Below are positions 8,624-16,404 of a DNA stretch of 29,889 nt, piece after piece. Below the pieces are notes generated by a model. The model saw nothing but the letters and a program-made list of their open reading frames with translations. It did no database searches and was not told the origin of the DNA. This DNA is from Streptomyces sp. NRRL WC-3605 (GTDB lineage: Bacteria > Actinomycetota > Actinomycetes > Streptomycetales > Streptomycetaceae): NCBI RefSeq assembly GCF_001509795.1, contig NZ_LLZN01000083.1, positions 1 through 29,889 of the forward strand, in the 5' to 3' direction. The position numbers and the translations under genes are program-made. Every line of letters begins with the position of its first letter. Within the stretch, counting starts at the first letter, position 1.

Positions 8624-8629
8624 TACCCT
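8624..8629 (+). promoter_or_regulatory. -10 box for a leaderless start at 8636
   Basis: TACCCT lies 6 bases before the GTG start codon and no Shine-Dalgarno sequence is present. This spacing puts the transcription start at or within a base or two of the GTG. The same TACCCT-g(g)gACCC-start pattern occurs before the gene starting at 29773. Confidence 0.5.
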
Positions 8630-8635
8630 GGACCC

Positions 8636-9493
8636 GTGCCAAAGACGAAAAAGGCGAAGGACGACAAGACGGCCAAATCAGCCAGGGTTTCTTCGCAGGC
8701 GAAGGCAGCCGCGGTGGCGAAGTCTCCCAGGAAGGCCCCGGAAGCGGACGAGAAGGGGCTCGACTTCGCACGCGCGTGGGTGGAGTTCCCTGATCCGGCG
8801 GACGACGAGCAGGTCTTCCGCTGCGATCTGACATGGCTGACCTCTCGCTGGAACTGCATCTTCGGCAGCGGCTGCCAGGGCATCCAGGCGGGCCGCGCGG
8901 ACGACGGGTGCTGCACGCTGGGCGCCCACTTCTCCGACGAGGACGACGAGAAGCGGGTCGCGGAGCATGTGGCGCGACTCACGCCGGACATCTGGCAGCA
9001 CAACGACGAGGGCACGCGGAACGGCTGGGTGTCCGAGGACGAGGACGGCGACCGCCAGACGCGCCCCTTCAACGGTTCGTGCATCTTCCAGAACCGGCCC
9101 GGCTTCCCGGGCGGCGCGGGCTGCTCGCTGCACATCCTCGCCCTGCGGGAGGGCCGCGAGCCGCTGGAGACCAAGCCGGACGTCTGCTGGCAGCTGCCGG
9201 TCCGGCGCACCTACGACTGGATCGACCGGCCCGACGACACGCGCGTGCTGCAGATCTCGATCGGTGAGTACGACCGCCGCGGCTGGGGCCCCGGCGGCCA
9301 CGACCTGCACTGGTGGTGCACCTCGGCGACCTCGGCGCACGGCGCGGGCGAGCCGGTCTACGTGTCCTACCGGCCGGAGCTGATCGAGCTGATGGGCAAG
9401 GAGGGCTACGACCGCCTGGTCGAGCTGTGCGAGGAGCGGCTGGCCTCGCAGCTCCCTCTGGTGGCACCGCACCCGGCGGACCCCGCCCACTAG
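8636..9493 (+). CDS. Cysteine-rich protein of unknown function
   Basis: This 285-residue cytoplasmic-looking protein has a Lys/Ala-rich basic tail (first ~35 residues) followed by a compact domain. Cysteines and histidines cluster in [43 protein letters not shown] and [11 protein letters not shown]. The arrangement (Cys pair, CC, then a C-x2-H motif and CWQLP) resembles the metal-binding cysteine clusters of YkgJ/DUF3109-type proteins, so a zinc or iron-sulfur site is plausible but unproven. No signal peptide or membrane span is visible. The GTG at 8636 was chosen because a -10 box sits 6 bases before it. The gene diverges from ppx with only 74 bases between starts. Confidence 0.85.
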   Translation: MPKTKKAKDDKTAKSARVSSQAKAAAVAKSPRKAPEADEKGLDFARAWVEFPDPADDEQVFRCDLTWLTSRWNCIFGSGCQGIQAGRADDGCCTLGAHFSDEDDEKRVAEHVARLTPDIWQHNDEGTRNGWVSEDEDGDRQTRPFNGSCIFQNRPGFPGGAGCSLHILALREGREPLETKPDVCWQLPVRRTYDWIDRPDDTRVLQISIGEYDRRGWGPGGHDLHWWCTSATSAHGAGEPVYVSYRPELIELMGKEGYDRLVELCEERLASQLPLVAPHPADPAH

Positions 9494-9522
9494 AGGGCCC
9501 TCCCTTACGAGTCACACGAGTC

Positions 9523-11265
9523 CTACGAGTCCGATGGGCTCGGCTCGCCGCTCCCGTCGGACGGCGGAGTGGAGTCCGCCGGGCCGGACGGGTCCGTCGG
9601 GCCGGGCGTGGACGGGTCCGTCGAGGGAGGCGGGTCGCTCGGGTCAGGCTCGCCGGGCGTCGGGTCCGTCGGCGCCGGCGTGGTCGGCGTCGGGTCGGGA
9701 CCGGACGACGACGGCGGCGGATCGCTGGGTGTTCCCGGGCCGCTCGGGCCGCCCGGGTCGGAGGGGGTCGGCGCGGTGCCGTAGCCCTGGATGGTGACCG
9801 GGGTCCCGGCGGGCGAGATCGCCAGACGCCCGCTCCAGAACCCGGACGGCTCGCGCAGATGGTCGACGAAGACCTTGACCGTGACCGACTCGCCGGGCGC
9901 GAGCGTGCCCGACGACCGGCTCAGATAGAGCCAGGGGGCGGAGGTGCTCGCGGACCAGCGCACCGGCGCGCGGCCCGTCGCCCGGAGCGTGACCAGCGTG
10001 GTGTCGCCGCTGGTGGCCGCGGACACCTCCAGCCGGGCGGCGCCCTTCGCGTCGGTACCGCCGACGCTGACGACCTCCACGGAGACGTCCGGGTCGTCGT
10101 CGCGGCCGGCGAAACGGCCGTCCTGGCGGGGGCTGGCGTTCCCGGCGTTCTCGTAGCCGCCGTCCGCGCCCTGTCCGTCGAGGGCGCCGGGGCCGTGCGC
10201 CGCGCCGGCGGTGGCCGAGTGGCCGTCGACGGACTCGCCGGTCGGGGTGCCCCGGTAGGCGGCCCACAGGGCGAGGACCGGGGCGGCGACGACGGTGGCG
10301 ACGACGGTCGTGGTGACGGCACGCGCGCGCAGGCGGTCCCGGCGGGCGGCGTGGTCCTTCGGGTCCATCGGGAAGCCGCGCCGGTCGAAGCGGGGCGTCG
10401 CGGCGCCCCGCGCGCGGGGGGAGTGCGCGAGCGCCATGTGCAGGGCCGCGCGCGGGGCGGGCAGGACGGGCAGCTCCGCGGGGGTGACGGCGGCGCCGGG
10501 CCACCGGCCGGGGACGGCGCGCTCGGCGGTGCGGCGGCAGCGCGGACAGTCGTCGACGTGCCGGACGAGCTCGCGGCGCAGGGTGGTGCCGAGGACCAGC
10601 TGCCGGTCGCCGGTGAGCCGGGCGACGTCCGGGCAGATGCCGGTCTCGACGACCGCGAGGGCCGCGCGGGTGCGTTCGACCTCGCAGGCGGCGGAGGCGA
10701 GCAGTTCGCGTGCGGCGGCGGGACCGAGGCCGAGGACGGCGGCGACCTCGTGGGCGGCGAGGTGGTGCCGCACGGCGAGTTCGAGGGCCTCGCGCTGCTC
10801 CGGGGTGGTGCCGGCGGCCTCCGGCCAGGCCAGCCGGGAGAGTTCGCGGCGCCGCTGCTCCTGGACGTCCTCGGGGACGGACGGGCCGGGCGCGGGGCCG
10901 GCCCCCCGGTGGCCGTGCCGGCCGGCCGCGTGGCTGCCCTGACGTTTCTGCTTGGCCTCGGCCAGCTTGCGCAGGCACGCCCAGCGGGCCAGCGCGTACA
11001 GCCAGGACCGGCGGTCGGCGGCGCCGGAGGGCATCCGCTGCCCGCGGCGCTCGGCGAGCGCGAGGACGTCGGCGAGGGCGGCGGTCGCCGCGTCGTGGTC
11101 GCACAGGACGGACAGGCAGTAGGTGAACAGCCCGTCCAGATACGGCTCGTAGCGCGCGGGCGGGTGCTGCGCCACCGTTCGCGCCGCCGCACGATCACGC
11201 GCCTCCCGATGCGCCCTGTGCGCGCCGGTGGTGCGGGTCGGGGTCTCCGGACTGCTGCTCGTCAT
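9523..11265 (-). CDS. Membrane protein fusing sigma-like, zinc anti-sigma-like and BACON-like regions
   Basis: This ~580-residue protein is a mosaic. Residues ~38-105 resemble sigma-70 region 2 (YEPYLDGLFTYCLSVL, then RSWLYALARWACLRKLAEAK). Residues ~148-205 resemble region 4 (TTPEQREALELAVRHHL, then AHEVAAVLGLGPAAARELL). Next comes ICPDVARL and RHVDDCPRCRR, with a H-x3-C-x2-C (His236, Cys240, Cys243) like zinc anti-sigma domains. A membrane span lies at ~316-337. Outside it is a beta domain (~411-493, with RWSASTSAPWLYLSRSSG and TLAPGESVTVKVFVD) resembling BACON domains, then an ~80-residue Pro/Ser/Asp tail. Whether the sigma-like part still binds RNA polymerase is unknown. The ATG at 11265 follows a TACGGT box by 6 bases (leaderless). 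The gene is divergent from radA. Confidence 0.88.
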   Translation of the reverse strand: MTSSSPETPTRTTGAHRAHREARDRAAARTVAQHPPARYEPYLDGLFTYCLSVLCDHDAATAALADVLALAERRGQRMPSGAADRRSWLYALARWACLRKLAEAKQKRQGSHAAGRHGHRGAGPAPGPSVPEDVQEQRRRELSRLAWPEAAGTTPEQREALELAVRHHLAAHEVAAVLGLGPAAARELLASAACEVERTRAALAVVETGICPDVARLTGDRQLVLGTTLRRELVRHVDDCPRCRRTAERAVPGRWPGAAVTPAELPVLPAPRAALHMALAHSPRARGAATPRFDRRGFPMDPKDHAARRDRLRARAVTTTVVATVVAAPVLALWAAYRGTPTGESVDGHSATAGAAHGPGALDGQGADGGYENAGNASPRQDGRFAGRDDDPDVSVEVVSVGGTDAKGAARLEVSAATSGDTTLVTLRATGRAPVRWSASTSAPWLYLSRSSGTLAPGESVTVKVFVDHLREPSGFWSGRLAISPAGTPVTIQGYGTAPTPSDPGGPSGPGTPSDPPPSSSGPDPTPTTPAPTDPTPGEPDPSDPPPSTDPSTPGPTDPSGPADSTPPSDGSGEPSPSDS

Positions 11266-11271
11266 TGGGGG

Positions 11272-11277
11272 ACCGTA
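11272..11277 (-). promoter_or_regulatory. -10 box for a leaderless start at 11265
   Basis: TACGGT lies 6 bases before the ATG on the minus strand, with no ribosome site. The divergent radA promoter uses the identical TACGGT hexamer 7 bases before its ATG. Confidence 0.5.
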
Positions 11278-11408
11278 GGCGGCCTGAGCCGGTGCCTTCT
11301 CCCTGCTTGAGCACATTTAATCCGTACGGGTGAAACGATCCCTCAATGGGGTACAGAAGCCCCGGATTCCATGTCCTGTGCATGCCGAGCCGGTCCGCGG
11401 CCGGGGCG

Positions 11409-11431
11409 CTGTCAGTGGCCTCGGCTACGGT
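11409..11431 (+). promoter_or_regulatory. RecA-NDp type DNA-damage promoter of radA
   Basis: The sequence reads CTGTCAGTGGC (11409-11419), six bases, then TACGGT (11426-11431). The published RecA-NDp consensus is TTGTCAGTGGC-N6-TAGggT, also written tTGTCRgtg-N8-TAnnnT. It was described for Streptomyces recA and for LexA-independent damage genes of mycobacteria, where PafBC (and ClgR) act on it. All bases match except the first T and minor -10 positions, and the spacing is exact. The ATG is 7 bases after the -10 box, so transcription should begin at or next to the start codon. Confidence 0.8.
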
Positions 11432-11438
11432 TCTTCGC

Positions 11439-12848
11439 ATGGCTGCCCGTACCAAGTCCACCAAGGACCGCCCGTCCTACCGCTGCACCGAGTGCGGCTG
11501 GCAGACGGCCAAGTGGCTCGGCCGCTGCCCCGAGTGCCAGGCGTGGGGGACGGTCGAGGAGTACGGCGCGCCCGCGGTCCGCACCACGGCCCCCGGCCGG
11601 GTCACCAGCTCCGCGCTGCCCATCGGCCAGATCGACGGCCGCACGGCGACCGCCCGCACCACCGGCGTGCCCGAGCTGGACCGCGTGCTCGGCGGCGGCC
11701 TGGTGCCCGGCGCGGTCGTCCTCCTCGCGGGCGAGCCCGGCGTCGGCAAGTCCACGCTGCTGCTGGACGTCGCCGCCAAGTCGGCGAGCGACGAGCACCG
11801 CACCCTCTATGTCACCGGCGAGGAGTCCGCGAGCCAGGTGCGGTTGCGCGCCGACCGCATCGGCGCCCTCGACGACCATCTGTACCTCGCGGCCGAGACC
11901 GATCTGGCGGCCGTGCTCGGGCACTTGGACGCGGTGAAGCCGTCCCTGCTCATCCTCGACTCCGTGCAGACGGTGGCGTCCCCGGAGATCGACGGCGCCC
12001 CGGGCGGCATGGCCCAGGTCCGCGAGGTGGCCGGGGCCCTGATCCGCGCCTCCAAGGAGCGCGGCATGTCGACGCTGCTCGTGGGACACGTCACCAAGGA
12101 CGGCGCCATCGCCGGGCCCCGTCTCCTGGAGCACCTGGTCGACGTGGTGCTGCACTTCGAGGGCGACCGGCACGCGCGCCTGCGGCTCGTCCGGGGCGTC
12201 AAGAACCGCTACGGGGCGACGGACGAGGTCGGCTGCTTCGAGCTGCACGACGAGGGCATCACGGGCCTGACCGACCCGAGCGGCCTCTTCCTGACCCGCC
12301 GTGACGAGCCGGTCCCGGGCACCTGCCTGACGGTCACCCTGGAGGGCCGCCGCCCCCTGGTCGCCGAGGTCCAGGCGCTCACCGTCGACTCCCAGATCCC
12401 CTCCCCCCGGCGTACGACGTCCGGGCTGGAGACCTCGCGGGTGTCGATGATGCTCGCCGTGCTGGAGCAGCGAGGCCGGATCAGCGCGCTCGGCAAGCGG
12501 GACATCTACACGGCGACGGTCGGCGGGGTGAAGCTCTCCGAGCCCGCGGCCGATCTCGCGGTGGCCCTCGCGCTGGCCTCCGCCGCGAGTGACACACCTC
12601 TCCCCAAGAATCTCGTCGCGATCGGCGAGGTGGGCCTCGCGGGCGAGGTCAGACGGGTCACGGGCGTGCAGCGCAGGCTGTCCGAGGCGCACCGTCTGGG
12701 CTTCACGCACGCCCTCGTCCCGGGCGACCCCGGGAAGGTCCCGCCGGGCATGAAGGTGCTGGAAGTGGCCGACATGGGGGACGCCCTCAGGGTCCTTCCG
12801 CGCTCGCGTCGGCGAGAGGCCCCACGGGACGACGAGGACCGCCGGTAG
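11439..12848 (+). CDS. radA: DNA repair/recombination ATPase RadA (Sms)
   Basis: This 469-residue RadA branch-migration helicase processes recombination intermediates. Visible domains in order are an N-terminal C4 zinc finger (Cys16, 19, 30, 33 in YRCTECGW and GRCPECQAWG), a RecA-like ATPase with Walker A GEPGVGKST at 98-106, the RadA-specific KNRYG motif at ~255-259, and a C-terminal Lon-like domain (~300-455). An upstream in-frame ATG at 11346 is rejected: the extra 31 residues overlap the RecA-NDp promoter, and the family begins at MAARTKSTKDRPSYRC. disA follows 81 bases downstream on the same strand. RadA and DisA are functionally linked in other bacteria, where RadA limits DisA activity. 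Confidence 0.97.
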   Translation: MAARTKSTKDRPSYRCTECGWQTAKWLGRCPECQAWGTVEEYGAPAVRTTAPGRVTSSALPIGQIDGRTATARTTGVPELDRVLGGGLVPGAVVLLAGEPGVGKSTLLLDVAAKSASDEHRTLYVTGEESASQVRLRADRIGALDDHLYLAAETDLAAVLGHLDAVKPSLLILDSVQTVASPEIDGAPGGMAQVREVAGALIRASKERGMSTLLVGHVTKDGAIAGPRLLEHLVDVVLHFEGDRHARLRLVRGVKNRYGATDEVGCFELHDEGITGLTDPSGLFLTRRDEPVPGTCLTVTLEGRRPLVAEVQALTVDSQIPSPRRTTSGLETSRVSMMLAVLEQRGRISALGKRDIYTATVGGVKLSEPAADLAVALALASAASDTPLPKNLVAIGEVGLAGEVRRVTGVQRRLSEAHRLGFTHALVPGDPGKVPPGMKVLEVADMGDALRVLPRSRRREAPRDDEDRR

Positions 12849-12929
12849 ACTTTGCCCAGGTCTCGCCCGTCCGTACGAACCGAATGTGCGAAACGGGAGC
12901 GCCTTGGAACCTGCGACCGGAGGAGTGCA

Positions 12930-14054
12930 GTGGCAGCCAACGACCGGGCAGCAGCTCCCGGAAAGGCCGGTGGGAGCTCCGGTGCCGATGGCCTGATGCG
13001 CGCCTCACTGAGCGCCGTGGCACCGGGCACGGCGCTGCGCGACGGCCTGGAGCGGATCCTCCGCGGCAACACCGGCGGGCTCATCGTGCTCGGCTCCGAC
13101 AAGACCGTCGAGGCGATGTGCACGGGCGGATTCGTCCTGGATGTCGAGTTCACGGCGACGCGTCTGCGTGAGCTGTGCAAGCTCGACGGCGGCATCGTGC
13201 TCTCGTCCGACCTGTCGAAGATCCTGCGGGCCGGCGTCCAGCTGGTCCCGGACCCGACGATCCCCACGGAGGAGACGGGCACCCGGCACCGCACGGCGGA
13301 CCGGGTCAGCAAGCAGGTCGGCTTCCCCGTCGTCTCGGTCTCCCAGTCGATGCGGCTGATCGCGCTGTACGTCGACGGTCAGCGCCGCGTGCTGGAGGAC
13401 TCGGCGGCGATCCTGTCCCGCGCCAACCAGGCACTGGCGACCCTGGAGCGCTACAAGCTCCGCCTGGACGAGGTCGCGGGCACGCTGTCGGCGCTGGAGA
13501 TCGAGGACCTGGTGACGGTCCGGGACGTCTCGGCGGTCGCACAGCGCTTGGAGATGGTCCGGCGCATCGCGACGGAGATCGCCGAGTACGTGGTGGAGCT
13601 GGGTACCGACGGGCGGCTCCTGGCGCTCCAGCTGGACGAGTTGATCGCCGGTGTGGAGCCCGAGCGCGAGCTCGTGGTGCGGGACTACGTCCCCGAGCCC
13701 ACCGCCAAGCGTTCCCGCACGGTCGACGAGGCGCTCTACGAGCTGGACGCCCTGTCCCACGCGGAGCTGCTCGAAATGCCCACGGTCGCCAAGGCGTTGG
13801 GGTACACCGGCTCCCCGGAGGCGCTGGACTCGGGGGTCTCGCCGCGCGGCTTCCGGCTGCTGGCCAAGGTGCCGAGGCTGCCCGGCGCCATCATCGACCG
13901 GCTGGTGGAGCACTTCGGCGGCCTGCAGAAGCTGCTGGCCGCCAGTGTCGACGACCTCCAGACCGTGGACGGCGTCGGCGAGGCCCGCGCCCGCAGCGTC
14001 CGCGAGGGCCTGTCCCGCCTGGCGGAGAGCTCGATCCTGGAGCGGTACGTCTAG
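12930..14054 (+). CDS. disA: DNA-integrity scanning protein, diadenylate cyclase DisA
   Basis: This 374-residue enzyme makes cyclic di-AMP from two ATP and scans DNA for branched structures. The N-terminal DAC domain carries [15 protein letters not shown] (Asp86) and GTRHRTADR (Arg119-His-Arg121), the two catalytic motifs. The first is DGG where many homologues have DGA. A helical linker follows (~150-300, including [20 protein letters not shown]). The C-terminal helix-hairpin-helix DNA-binding domain has the repeats [20 protein letters not shown] and [17 protein letters not shown]. The GTG at 12930 is the start, with GGAGGA about 6-10 bases before it. The open frame runs upstream to 12852, but those residues are non-family. 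c-di-AMP affects osmotic balance and development in Streptomyces. Confidence 0.97.
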   Translation: MAANDRAAAPGKAGGSSGADGLMRASLSAVAPGTALRDGLERILRGNTGGLIVLGSDKTVEAMCTGGFVLDVEFTATRLRELCKLDGGIVLSSDLSKILRAGVQLVPDPTIPTEETGTRHRTADRVSKQVGFPVVSVSQSMRLIALYVDGQRRVLEDSAAILSRANQALATLERYKLRLDEVAGTLSALEIEDLVTVRDVSAVAQRLEMVRRIATEIAEYVVELGTDGRLLALQLDELIAGVEPERELVVRDYVPEPTAKRSRTVDEALYELDALSHAELLEMPTVAKALGYTGSPEALDSGVSPRGFRLLAKVPRLPGAIIDRLVEHFGGLQKLLAASVDDLQTVDGVGEARARSVREGLSRLAESSILERYV

Positions 14055-14074
14055 CCGGTCCCCACGGACACGAC

Positions 14075-14899
14075 CTAGTCCTTGTCCAGCACGAACGACG
14101 TCTGTACCAAGCCGAAGCCGGGCGTCTTCGTCTCCACCAGGTAGGTCCCGGCCTTGGCCGCGCCGGCCTTCGGGGTCGCGCACTGCGGCGCGCTCGCCTT
14201 GCGGTCCCACTTCACGGTGTACGTGATGCTCGCCTTGGCGGGCACCCGGAACTGCAGGTTGCCGGCACCCTTGGGGCAGTCGGCGGAGGACCAGATGTCG
14301 TCGTCGGCGCCGGCCTGCGTGATGGTCGTCACGGCGTTCTTCGGGCCGAGGTCGATCTTGCAGTCGTAGCCGGAGGAGTTGGCCGCCGTCAGCCGCAGGG
14401 TGGGCTGCTGGCCGGGCGCGTAGGAGTTGCGCAGGCTGCGCAGCGTCAACTTCACCTGACCGGCCACGCAGTTGGGCAGCGAGGACCCCTCGGCGACCGT
14501 GTCGCCCGCACCCACCGCGGTGCCCGGACCGCCGCCCGCGGAACCGCCGCCGGAGCCGGCCTCACCGCCGGAACTCCCGGCCTCCCCGCCGCCGGAGCCC
14601 GATCCGGAACCGTCGTCCGAGCCCGCTCCGGCGGAGTCCGAGCCACCGGGCGACTCGTCGCGTCCGCCCGGCGCCTGGCTGATGGCCGGGCCCGAGCCCG
14701 ACGGGCCCGGAGTGATCGTCGAGGGCGAGGGATTCTTGCCGTCGGACCCGTCGGCGCCGTTCTTGCCGCCGCCACCGCCCGAGGTGACCACCCAGGTGAC
14801 CACGAGGGCCAACAAGGCGACCACGGACAGCATGACGGCCCTCCGTCGCCAGTAGATGGAGGAGGGAAGCGGCCCGACCGGATTGCGCAGAGATCCCAC
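14075..14899 (-). CDS. Membrane-anchored secreted protein between disA and mutY
   Basis: This ~274-residue protein has a short cytoplasmic N-terminus with Trp/Arg before one membrane span (around VMLSVVALLALVVTWVVT). An ~80-residue low-complexity Gly/Ser/Pro/Glu linker follows (GSGSGGGEAGSSGGEAG and similar). The extracellular C-terminal domain has four cysteines (NCVAGQ, YDCKID, SADCPKG, PQCATP) and an Ig-like alternating pattern (LTLRSLRNSYAPGQQPTLRL, ITYTVKWDRKA, GTYLVETKTPG). I do not recognise the family with confidence; DUF4232-like or BsuPI-like beta domains are possible. The GTG at 14899 follows a TACAGT box by 7 bases, pointing to leaderless translation. It is convergent with disA (20 bases between stops) and divergent from mutY. 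Confidence 0.85.
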   Translation of the reverse strand: MGSLRNPVGPLPSSIYWRRRAVMLSVVALLALVVTWVVTSGGGGGKNGADGSDGKNPSPSTITPGPSGSGPAISQAPGGRDESPGGSDSAGAGSDDGSGSGSGGGEAGSSGGEAGSGGGSAGGGPGTAVGAGDTVAEGSSLPNCVAGQVKLTLRSLRNSYAPGQQPTLRLTAANSSGYDCKIDLGPKNAVTTITQAGADDDIWSSADCPKGAGNLQFRVPAKASITYTVKWDRKASAPQCATPKAGAAKAGTYLVETKTPGFGLVQTSFVLDKD

Positions 14900-14906
14900 G
14901 GCGCAA

Positions 14907-14912
14907 ACTGTA
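14907..14912 (-). promoter_or_regulatory. -10 box for a leaderless start at 14899
   Basis: On the minus strand TACAGT is followed by 7 bases and GTG, with no Shine-Dalgarno sequence. No convincing -35 hexamer was found. Confidence 0.45.
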
Positions 14913-15152
14913 CGAGAGATCGGTGCCCGACCTGGCGTCACCCGCCGCCGAGACGACAACTTTTCCGGATCATCATCCCGGACACCTTCCGGAACGCCCC
15001 TTCGCCGTCGAACTGCGCGGACCCGGAGGGCACTTCACGGCGGCGTCCCGGGCGCCGGGCACCGGCGGACCACCGCCGCTCCCCGGCGGGAAACGCACCG
15101 ACACCGCCGCCTCCCCTTCCCGCCGCCCCCGGCATGGCAGGATCGGAAGGCC

Positions 15153-16088
15153 ATGACTGCGCCCACGAAACCCCCGCACAGCCACTCCGCCGCGCCCCGT
15201 TCCGACGGCCCTCTCGGCCAGCCGCTGCACGGCGCCGTCATCGACTGGTTCGAGGAGAACGCACGCGACCTCCCCTGGCGGCGCCCCGACGCCGGCCCCT
15301 GGGGCGTGATGGTCAGTGAGTTCATGCTCCAGCAGACACCGGTCAGCCGCGTCCTGCCCGTCTACGAGCAGTGGCTGGCCCGCTGGCCCCGCCCGGCCGA
15401 CCTCGCCAAGGACACGCCGGGCGAGGCGGTCCGCGCCTGGGGCCGGCTCGGCTACCCGCGCCGCGCGCTGCGGCTGCACGGTGCCGCCGTCGCCATAGCG
15501 GAACGGCACGGCGGCGACGTACCGACCGACCACGCCCAGCTCCTGGCGCTGCCCGGCATCGGCGAGTACACGGCGGCGGCGGTCGCGTCGTTCGCGTACG
15601 GGCAGCGGCACGCGGTGCTGGACACCAACGTCCGCCGGGTGCTCGCCCGCGCCGTGACCGGCGTGCAGTACCCGCCGAACGCCACGACGGCCGCCGAGCG
15701 CAAGCTCGCCCGCGCACTGCTCCCCGAGGACGAGCGCACCGCCTCGCGGTGGGCTGCCGCGTCGATGGAGCTCGGCGCGCTGGTGTGCACGGCGAAGAAC
15801 GAGGCGTGCCACCGCTGCCCGATCGCCGCGCAGTGCGCGTGGCAGCTGGCGGGCAAGCCGGAGCACGAGGGCCCGCCGCGCCGGGGGCAGACGTACGCGG
15901 GGACCGACCGTCAGGTGCGCGGCAAGCTGCTCGCCGTGCTGCGCGACGCGCACGCGCCCGTGCCGCAGGCCGCGCTCGACCGGGTGTGGCACGAGCCGGT
16001 GCAGCGGGCCCGCGCCCTGGACGGCCTGGTCGCGGACGGCCTGGTGGAGCCGCTGCCGGACGGGATGTACCGTCTGCCGGCGAGCTGA
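15153..16088 (+). CDS. mutY: A/G-specific adenine glycosylase MutY
   Basis: This 311-residue enzyme removes adenine mispaired with 8-oxoguanine. The catalytic Glu56 lies in VSEFMLQQTPVSRV. The helix-hairpin-helix LPGIGEYT (133-140) has Tyr139 where endonuclease III has its catalytic lysine, which separates MutY from Nth. Asp157 is in VLDTNVRRVL, and the [4Fe-4S] ligands are Cys212, 219, 222 and 228 in the C-x6-C-x2-C-x5-C pattern. The C-terminal region is short (~80 residues after the cluster) compared with E. coli MutY, so the MutT-like 8-oxoG reader is reduced, as in other actinobacterial proteins. The ATG at 15153 has GGAAGG only 2 bases upstream and CAGGAT 9 bases upstream, so initiation could be leadered or nearly leaderless. 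Confidence 0.95.
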   Translation: MTAPTKPPHSHSAAPRSDGPLGQPLHGAVIDWFEENARDLPWRRPDAGPWGVMVSEFMLQQTPVSRVLPVYEQWLARWPRPADLAKDTPGEAVRAWGRLGYPRRALRLHGAAVAIAERHGGDVPTDHAQLLALPGIGEYTAAAVASFAYGQRHAVLDTNVRRVLARAVTGVQYPPNATTAAERKLARALLPEDERTASRWAAASMELGALVCTAKNEACHRCPIAAQCAWQLAGKPEHEGPPRRGQTYAGTDRQVRGKLLAVLRDAHAPVPQAALDRVWHEPVQRARALDGLVADGLVEPLPDGMYRLPAS

Positions 16089-16103
16089 CGGCCGTCGCGG
16101 GGA

Positions 16104-16126
16104 CCGGTCCCTGTCACAGGAACCGG
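16104..16126 (+). terminator. Hairpin after mutY
   Basis: CCGGTCCCTG (16104-16113) and CAGGAACCGG (16117-16126) pair over 10 bases with one mismatch around a TCA loop, 15 bases after the mutY stop codon. The right arm also contains the -35-like GGAAC discussed for sigE. Confidence 0.55.
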
Positions 16127-16404
16127 GCTCCCGCGCCCCGTACTTCACAGCAGTTTCCCAGCTCAGACTCGGACATATCGCCGCATAGCACTTCCAACTA
16201 CCTTGGTCGTTTCGTCCGTTTCCTGCTTCCGTTACACAACCGACGGACAGCCGAGCGTTCCCCGCAGGCTGCCTCGGACAGCCCCGTGACAACGCCTCCG
16301 TAGCTTCTTTCCCGTACCCGGCAGACGGGGACGACCACGAAGCACAGGCAGGAAGACCGACGGCGAACGGGCCGCCGGTGACGGGGAATCAGGAGGCGGT
16401 CAGC
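16127..16404 (+). promoter_or_regulatory. sigE upstream region
   Basis: These ~280 bases hold no gene and must contain the sigE promoter, which in Streptomyces is activated by phosphorylated CseB. Base composition is locally AT-richer around 16140-16245. One ECF-like match, GGAAC (16119-16123)-N15-CGTA (16139-16142), overlaps the mutY hairpin and would give a leader of about 255 nt. Two GTTTC copies lie 9 bases apart (16209-16213 and 16218-16222). A strong AGGAGG ribosome site at 16391-16396 precedes the sigE ATG. I could not assign the true start point or the CseB site. Confidence 0.45.

Noticed and set aside
7414..8831. Plus-strand open frames opposite ppx and its downstream repeats
   Set aside because: Arg/Ala/Ser-rich translations arise from GC repeats and from the complement of ppx; no start signal or domain is present.
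16209..16222. Two GTTTC copies as a CseB binding site
   Set aside because: The 9-base spacing is not the ~10-11 expected for tandem OmpR-type sites, and the sequence is too short to separate from chance.
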